Shown here: in pieces, positions 60,002-64,000 of the stretch | Position numbering within the stretch: position 1 is the first letter of the stretch | Layout of the letters: every line of letters starts with the position of its first letter | Assembly: GCA_963717705.1 (NCBI GenBank) | Contig: CAVQWT010000006.1 | Location: 1-64,000, forward strand | Length of the DNA: 64,000 bases | From: CAVQWT01 sp963717705 | GTDB taxonomy: Bacteria > Pseudomonadota > Gammaproteobacteria > Burkholderiales > Casimicrobiaceae | Direction of reading: 5' to 3' | Notes under the pieces: generated by a model | What the model saw: only the letters and a program-made list of their open reading frames with translations | Databases searched by the model: none | Told to the model about the DNA's origin: nothing | Program-made: the position numbers and the translations under genes

Positions 60002-60754
60002 TCAGGCGCCGGCAACCGCCAGCCAGTCCGCGACCGGCGACATTTCGTCGCGGTGGGTGAGATCGATCTGCAATGGCGTCACCGACACGTAGCCCTGGGC
60101 GACCGCGTGGAAGTCGGTGCCCTCGCCGGCGTCGGCTGCCGGCCCCGCCGCGCCGACCCAGTAGACGGTCTCGCCGCGCGGGTTCTGTGTCCGGATCACG
60201 TTCTCGGCCTTGTGGCGGCGGCCGAGGCGGGTGACGCGGAAACCCTTGAGCGCGGACTGCGGCACGTCCGGCACGTTGACGTTGACCAGTCGCGGGCCGA
60301 GGGTGTGGGCCCGGTGCCGCTCGTACAGCGCCACGGCCACCGCGGCCGCGGTTTCGAAGTGCGCGGCGGTCTTCGAGGCGAGCGACATGGCGATCGACGG
60401 TATGCCGAGCAGGTAGCCTTCGGTGGCTGCGGCGACGGTGCCCGAATAGATGGTGTCGTCGCCCATGTTGGCGCCGAGGTTGATCCCGGAGATGACGAGG
60501 TCCGGCAGTGTGTCGAGCAGCCCCGTGACCGCGAGGTGCACGCAGTCGGTCGGCGTGCCGTTGACGAACAGGAAGCCGTTGGCCGCGCGGCGAACCGAAA
60601 GCGGACGGTCCAGCGTAAGCGAGTTCGACGCGCCGCTGCGGTCCCGCTCCGGTGCCACGACGGTGATGTCGGCGAGCGGGGCGAGTGCTGCGGCGAGCCG
60701 CTCGAGTCCGGGAGCGAAGTAGCCGTCGTCGTTGGAGAGGAGGATGCGCATCAT
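60002..60754 (-). CDS. surE: 5'/3'-nucleotidase SurE
   Basis: 250-residue divalent-metal nucleotidase/exopolyphosphatase. Metal ligands are seen in LLSNDDG (6-11) and SGINLGANMGDDTIYSGTV. The start has two adjacent Met codons (60754 and 60751). It is the first gene of surE-pcm-nlpD-rpoS. The divergent promoter region with fbpB has a TATAAT on each strand. Confidence 0.94.
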   Translation of the reverse strand: MMRILLSNDDGYFAPGLERLAAALAPLADITVVAPERDRSGASNSLTLDRPLSVRRAANGFLFVNGTPTDCVHLAVTGLLDTLPDLVISGINLGANMGDDTIYSGTVAAATEGYLLGIPSIAMSLASKTAAHFETAAAVAVALYERHRAHTLGPRLVNVNVPDVPQSALKGFRVTRLGRRHKAENVIRTQNPRGETVYWVGAAGPAADAGEGTDFHAVAQGYVSVTPLQIDLTHRDEMSPVADWLAVAGA

Positions 60755-60828
60755 TGCGGACTGGGGCGGCGGGGGTATCGCGGGGCCTTCGAAAGGCCGG
60801 TGCGGATGGTCGCCACCGGCTTCGCTCG

Positions 60829-60860
60829 ATTATAAGGGGTCGTCCGCCACGCCGTATAAT
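60829..60860. promoter_or_regulatory. Paired -10 boxes for the surE and iron-permease genes
   Basis: A minus-strand TATAAT (60834-60829) faces surE and a plus-strand TATAAT (60855-60860) faces the permease gene, 20 bases apart. Both -35 regions overlap the other box and match poorly, so the two promoters may interfere. Confidence 0.5.
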
Positions 60861-60948
60861 GCGCCGATGCGGAATCGTTCGCGTTCGCATCTCCGGTCGC
60901 GGTCGCGCCTCCCGGCGTCGTCGTTCGACTCCGTGCGGGAGCCCGGCG

Positions 60949-62640
60949 GTGGCTAGCGGCCGGGGTCTGGTCGCCGTCGCCGTGGCGCTCGCCGGGCTGT
61001 TCGCGGTTCCGGTCGTCGCCATCGTCGCGCTCGGCTTCGCCCCCGGGTCGCTGCCGACCTGGTCGCATCTTGCCGCAACCGTCCTCCCCGGCTACGTCGG
61101 CAACACCCTGGTGCTGGTGGTCCTGACGGGGACCGGCGTCGCCTTCGGCGGCACGCTCGCCGCGTGGCTGGTCTCGCACCGCCGCTTTCCCGGCGACCGC
61201 TGGTTCGAGTGGGCGCTGATGCTGCCGCTGGCGATGCCCGCGTACGTGATGGCCTACGCCTACACCGACTGGCTCGAGTACGCGGGCCCGGTGCAGACGA
61301 CGCTGCGCGAGACCTTCGGCTGGTCGCGCGGGGACTACCTGTTTCCCGACATCCGGTCGCTGCCCGGCGCGGCGGCGATGTTCGTGCTGACGCTCTACCC
61401 GTACGTCTACCTGCTGGCCCGGACCGCGTTCCTGGAGCGGCCGGCGTCGCTCAACGAGGCGGCGCGCACGATGGGCCTGACGCCGGCGCAGGCGTTCTGG
61501 CGCATCGACCTGCCGCTGGCACGGCCCGCCGTTGCGGGGGGCATTGCGCTGGCGCTGATGGAGACGCTGGCCGACTACGGCACCGTCGCGTACTTCGCCG
61601 TCGACACCTTCACCACCGGCATCTACCGCGCCTGGTTCTCGCTCGGCGATCGCGTCGCGGCAGCGCAGCTGTCGACGCTGCTGCTCGCGGTCGTCGTCGC
61701 CGCGGTGATGCTGGAGCGCTGGTCGCGGCGCGCAGCGCGCGTCGCCGGCGGCACCCGGCAGCGGAACCCGCTTCCCCCGCCGCGGCCGCGGCTCACCGGC
61801 GCCCGTGCGGCGGGCGCCACGGCGCTGTGCACGGTGCCCGTCGTCCTCGGCTTCCTGCTACCCGTGGCGCTGCTGCTGAGGATGGCGGGCGACGACCCGG
61901 ACGCGGTCATCGGCCTGCGTTTCGGCGAACTCGCCTGGAACAGCTTCCGCGTCGCCGGCATCGCCGCGATGCTCGCCGTGGTGTTCGCGGTCACGGTGGC
62001 CTACGCGGTACGCCTCGCGCCCACGCGCCTCACCCGCGGCGTCGCGCGACTGCTCTCGCTGGGCTACGCGGTGCCGGGCACCGTGCTCGCCGTCGGCGTG
62101 CTGGTGCCCCTCGGCGCCCTGGATTCATGGCTGGCGGAAACGCTGCGTGCACGCTTCGGCGTCGCCACCGGCCTGCTGCTATCCGGCACCACGGCGGCGC
62201 TGATATTCGCGTACCTGGTCCGCTATTTCGCCGTCGCCTGGAACGGCGTCGAGCCGGGGTTCGCGCGGATCACGCCGAGCATGGATGCCGCCGCCCGCGG
62301 ACTCGGCGCCGGCACCGGCGGCACGCTGCTCCGCGTCCACACGCCGCTGCTCGCGCGGAGCTGCGCGGCGGCGGGGCTGCTCGCGTTCGTCGACGTGATG
62401 AAGGAACTGCCGGCGACGCTGCTGATGCGGCCGTTCAACTTCGACACGCTGGCCACGCGCGCCTACACGCTGGCCAAGGACGAGCGGCTCGCCGAAGCGG
62501 CGCTGCCGTCGCTCGCGATCGTCGCCGTCGGCGTGCTGCCGCTGCTGCTGCTCACCCGCGCCGTGCGCCGCGGCGCCGCGCAGCGCCGCATCGACGGGAC
62601 GGCGGCCGGCGCGGGCCGGCGGTCGGCGGCCGCGCGCTGA
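60949..62640 (+). CDS. Iron(III) ABC transporter permease (FbpB-like)
   Basis: 563 residues with about 12 membrane segments in two homologous halves, each carrying an EAA-type loop (NEAARTMGLTPAQAFWRIDLPLARP and MDAAARGLGAGTGGTLLRVHTPLL). This duplicated architecture is typical of FbpB/SfuB ferric permeases. The start is a GTG after GGGAG at 7-base spacing. An ATG at 60859 in the same frame would add an Arg-rich stretch without similarity. It is convergent with the binding-protein gene. No ATPase gene is adjacent. Confidence 0.87.
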   Translation: MASGRGLVAVAVALAGLFAVPVVAIVALGFAPGSLPTWSHLAATVLPGYVGNTLVLVVLTGTGVAFGGTLAAWLVSHRRFPGDRWFEWALMLPLAMPAYVMAYAYTDWLEYAGPVQTTLRETFGWSRGDYLFPDIRSLPGAAAMFVLTLYPYVYLLARTAFLERPASLNEAARTMGLTPAQAFWRIDLPLARPAVAGGIALALMETLADYGTVAYFAVDTFTTGIYRAWFSLGDRVAAAQLSTLLLAVVVAAVMLERWSRRAARVAGGTRQRNPLPPPRPRLTGARAAGATALCTVPVVLGFLLPVALLLRMAGDDPDAVIGLRFGELAWNSFRVAGIAAMLAVVFAVTVAYAVRLAPTRLTRGVARLLSLGYAVPGTVLAVGVLVPLGALDSWLAETLRARFGVATGLLLSGTTAALIFAYLVRYFAVAWNGVEPGFARITPSMDAAARGLGAGTGGTLLRVHTPLLARSCAAAGLLAFVDVMKELPATLLMRPFNFDTLATRAYTLAKDERLAEAALPSLAIVAVGVLPLLLLTRAVRRGAAQRRIDGTAAGAGRRSAAAR

Positions 62641-62650
62641 AGTCCCGGCG

Positions 62651-63703
62651 CTACTTCCAGCCGGCCCGGTCCAGCAGCTTCTGCGCCGCCGGCGTCGCCT
62701 TCGCGATGGCCGCGATCGAAAGCGTGTCGGCCTTGAACGGGCCGAGCGCGTCGAGCGCGGGATTCTTCACCACGACGCTCCTGACCACCGGCCACTCGTT
62801 GTTGCCGTCGGCGAAGTACGCCTGCGCTTCGTCGCTGGCCAGGTATTCCAGGAACCTGAGCGCGTTCTGCGGATGCGGCGAGTGCTTCGCCACGCCGGCC
62901 CCGGAGATATTGAGGTGGGTGCCGAACGTGGCCTGGTTGGGCCACACGACCGCCGTCTTCGCGACGATCTCGCGCTCGTCGGGCTTGCTCGAGCGCATCA
63001 GCCGTGCGTAATAGTAGGTGTTGGCGATGGCGACGCCGCACTCCCCTGCGGCGACCGCCTTGATCTGGTCGGTGTCGCCGCCGCGCGGGCCGCGCGCAAA
63101 GTTCGCGACGACGCCCCGGGCCCACGTCTCCGCCCTGGCTTCGCCGAGGTGCTCGATCATCGCGGCGACCAGCGACAGGTTGTAAGGGTGGCTGCCGGAG
63201 CGCACGCAGACCTGCCCCTTGAGGCGCGGGTCGGCGAGCGATTCGTAGGTCGGGATGTCCGCCGCCTTGAGGGCCGCCTTGTTGTAGACCAGCACCCGGG
63301 CGCGACTGGAAAAGCCGAACCAGTTGCCGTCGGGATCGCGCAGCGCCGCCGGGATGCGCTGCTCCAGCACCGCCGACCTCACCGGCTGGAAGAGACCCTG
63401 CTGCTGCGCGCTCCACAGGCGCGACGCGTCGACGATCAGCACGACGTCGGCGGGGCTCTGCGCGGCCTCGCTTTTCAGACGGTCGAGCAACTGTTCGTCC
63501 CCCGCCTCGATGCGGTTGATGCGGATGCCGGTTGCCTTGGTGAAGTTGGCGTACAGGGCCTCGTCGGTCTGGTAGTGGCGGGCGGAATACAGGTTGAGGA
63601 CAGGTTCCTCGGCGGCCGCGGCCGGCGTGCCCGGCAGGCCGGCGACCAGCGCGGCGGCGAAGACGGCTGCGGCGAGCGAGCGGTTCAGGTGGCGGGACGG
63701 CAT
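62651..63703 (-). CDS. Iron(III) ABC transporter substrate-binding protein (FbpA/FutA-like)
   Basis: 350 residues with a signal peptide (about 1-31, AAAAEE cleavage). The mature part matches the ferric-binding family: NLYSARHYQTDEALYANFTKATGI, GYDVVLIVDAS-like ADVVLIVDASRLW, and GVAIANTYYYARL near residue 220, where the Tyr pair binds iron. The Fur box and sigma-70 promoter just upstream agree with an iron role. It delivers iron to the adjacent permease. Confidence 0.92.
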   Translation of the reverse strand: MPSRHLNRSLAAAVFAAALVAGLPGTPAAAAEEPVLNLYSARHYQTDEALYANFTKATGIRINRIEAGDEQLLDRLKSEAAQSPADVVLIVDASRLWSAQQQGLFQPVRSAVLEQRIPAALRDPDGNWFGFSSRARVLVYNKAALKAADIPTYESLADPRLKGQVCVRSGSHPYNLSLVAAMIEHLGEARAETWARGVVANFARGPRGGDTDQIKAVAAGECGVAIANTYYYARLMRSSKPDEREIVAKTAVVWPNQATFGTHLNISGAGVAKHSPHPQNALRFLEYLASDEAQAYFADGNNEWPVVRSVVVKNPALDALGPFKADTLSIAAIAKATPAAQKLLDRAGWK

Positions 63704-63738
63704 GGTGGTTCCTTCGGGGTCCGGCTGCGAATGGCTCG

Positions 63739-63767
63739 ATTCTGCCGTTCCCGACTCCGGATGTCAA
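63739..63767 (-). promoter_or_regulatory. Sigma-70 promoter of the iron-binding protein gene
   Basis: Minus strand TTGACA (63767-63762, perfect), 17-base spacer, CAGAAT (63744-63739), 36 bases before the start codon. Confidence 0.85.
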
Positions 63768-63771
63768 TACG

Positions 63772-63790
63772 AATGAGAACGATTGTCATT
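63772..63790. promoter_or_regulatory. Fur box
   Basis: A 19-bp palindrome aatgagaacgattgtcatt with arms matching 12 of 14 positions of the 7-1-7 Fur consensus (TGAxAAx-n-xTTxTCA form). It lies just upstream of the -35 box, where Fur binding would block RNA polymerase under iron-replete conditions. Confidence 0.8.
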
Positions 63791-63850
63791 TGCATGATTC
63801 GATGCGGCCCCGGAGGGCGCAGCGGACCTGCGACCGCGTCCGGCGCGCCC

Positions 63851-64000
63851 TCACCCGCTGTTCCGCAGTCCCGCCGCCACCCCGTTGATCGTCAGGTGGA
63901 TCGCCCGCTGCGTCCGCTCGTCCGTCTGCCCCGCCCGATATCGGCGCAACAGCTCGACCTGCAGGTGATTGAGCGGGTCGAGGTACGGAAACCGGTTGCG
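63851..64000 (-). CDS. ppc: Phosphoenolpyruvate carboxylase (C-terminal fragment)
   Basis: Partial gene: the last 49 codons are inside the window. The sequence RNRFPYLDPLNHLQVELLRRY and the end AIHLTINGVAAGLRNSG are the conserved C-terminus of PEP carboxylase, which makes oxaloacetate from PEP and bicarbonate. The rest lies beyond the right edge. Confidence 0.92.
   Translation of the reverse strand, partial: RNRFPYLDPLNHLQVELLRRYRAGQTDERTQRAIHLTINGVAAGLRNSG

Noticed and set aside
60732..60956. Small ORF before the iron permease (a possible leader peptide from 60867)
   Set aside because: The Arg/Ser-rich sequence has no support from a ribosome binding site; the GTG at 60949 has one.

Overview
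The window looks like chromosomal DNA from a high-GC betaproteobacterium (Burkholderiales-like). The evidence is the rRNA operon sequence, the gene orders rimP-nusA-infB-rbfA-truB-rpsO-pnp and surE-pcm-nlpD-rpoS, and the alaC/hom/thrC block. All identifications come from reading the sequence; no database search was run.

Layout. 1-287: start of a PAS-domain protein running off the left edge. 0.6-7.4 kb: NhaD-like antiporter, three-domain beta/gamma-crystallin protein, DsbB, a short-chain dehydrogenase, an NfeD/slipin pair, an FmdB zinc ribbon and a DUF502 membrane protein. 7.5-12.7 kb: aspS, a secreted barnase-type RNase with an overlapping barstar, nudB, a SIMPL-domain protein and a frameshifted fibronectin-III protein. 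12.8-21.7 kb (minus strand): the transcription/translation cluster rimP-nusA-infB-rbfA-truB-rpsO-pnp, with a promoter and a terminator-like hairpin in the rimP leader and a separate rpsO promoter. 21.8-23.3 kb: HerA-like ATPase. 23.4-29.2 kb (minus strand): complete rRNA operon 16S-tRNA-Ile-tRNA-Ala-23S-5S. 29.1-35.9 kb: lysophospholipid acyltransferase, phosphopantetheinyl transferase, DUF3422 protein, cysK, TrpB2 and a Tat-exported DUF362 protein.

35.9-37.7 kb is the most accessory-looking part. An initiator tRNA and its terminator are partly repeated 1.64 kb away, and the interval between holds one lower-GC gene for an IPTL-CTERM beta-propeller protein. 37.8-41.8 kb: an NMT1-type ABC importer and an orphan iron-type ABC ATPase. 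41.9-49.2 kb: a frameshifted, membrane-anchored C13-peptidase-like gene, then the coupled operon alaC-alaA-hom-(unknown exported protein)-thrC. 49.3-57.1 kb: Mth938-like protein, MFS transporter, Rieske-like protein, HDAC-family hydrolase and MoxR/DUF58/TgpA. 57.1-60.8 kb: rpoS, nlpD, pcm, surE. 60.9-64 kb: iron(III) ABC permease and Fur-box-controlled binding protein, then the 3' end of ppc.

Most of the window is housekeeping. The items most worth a second look are the tRNA-flanked IPTL-CTERM segment, the C13-like gene lacking the usual histidine, the rimP leader hairpin, the AspRS residues suggesting tRNA-Asn mischarging, the RNase/barstar pair, the crystallin protein, the split iron transporter, and two places where convergent genes share one CTAG for both stop codons.
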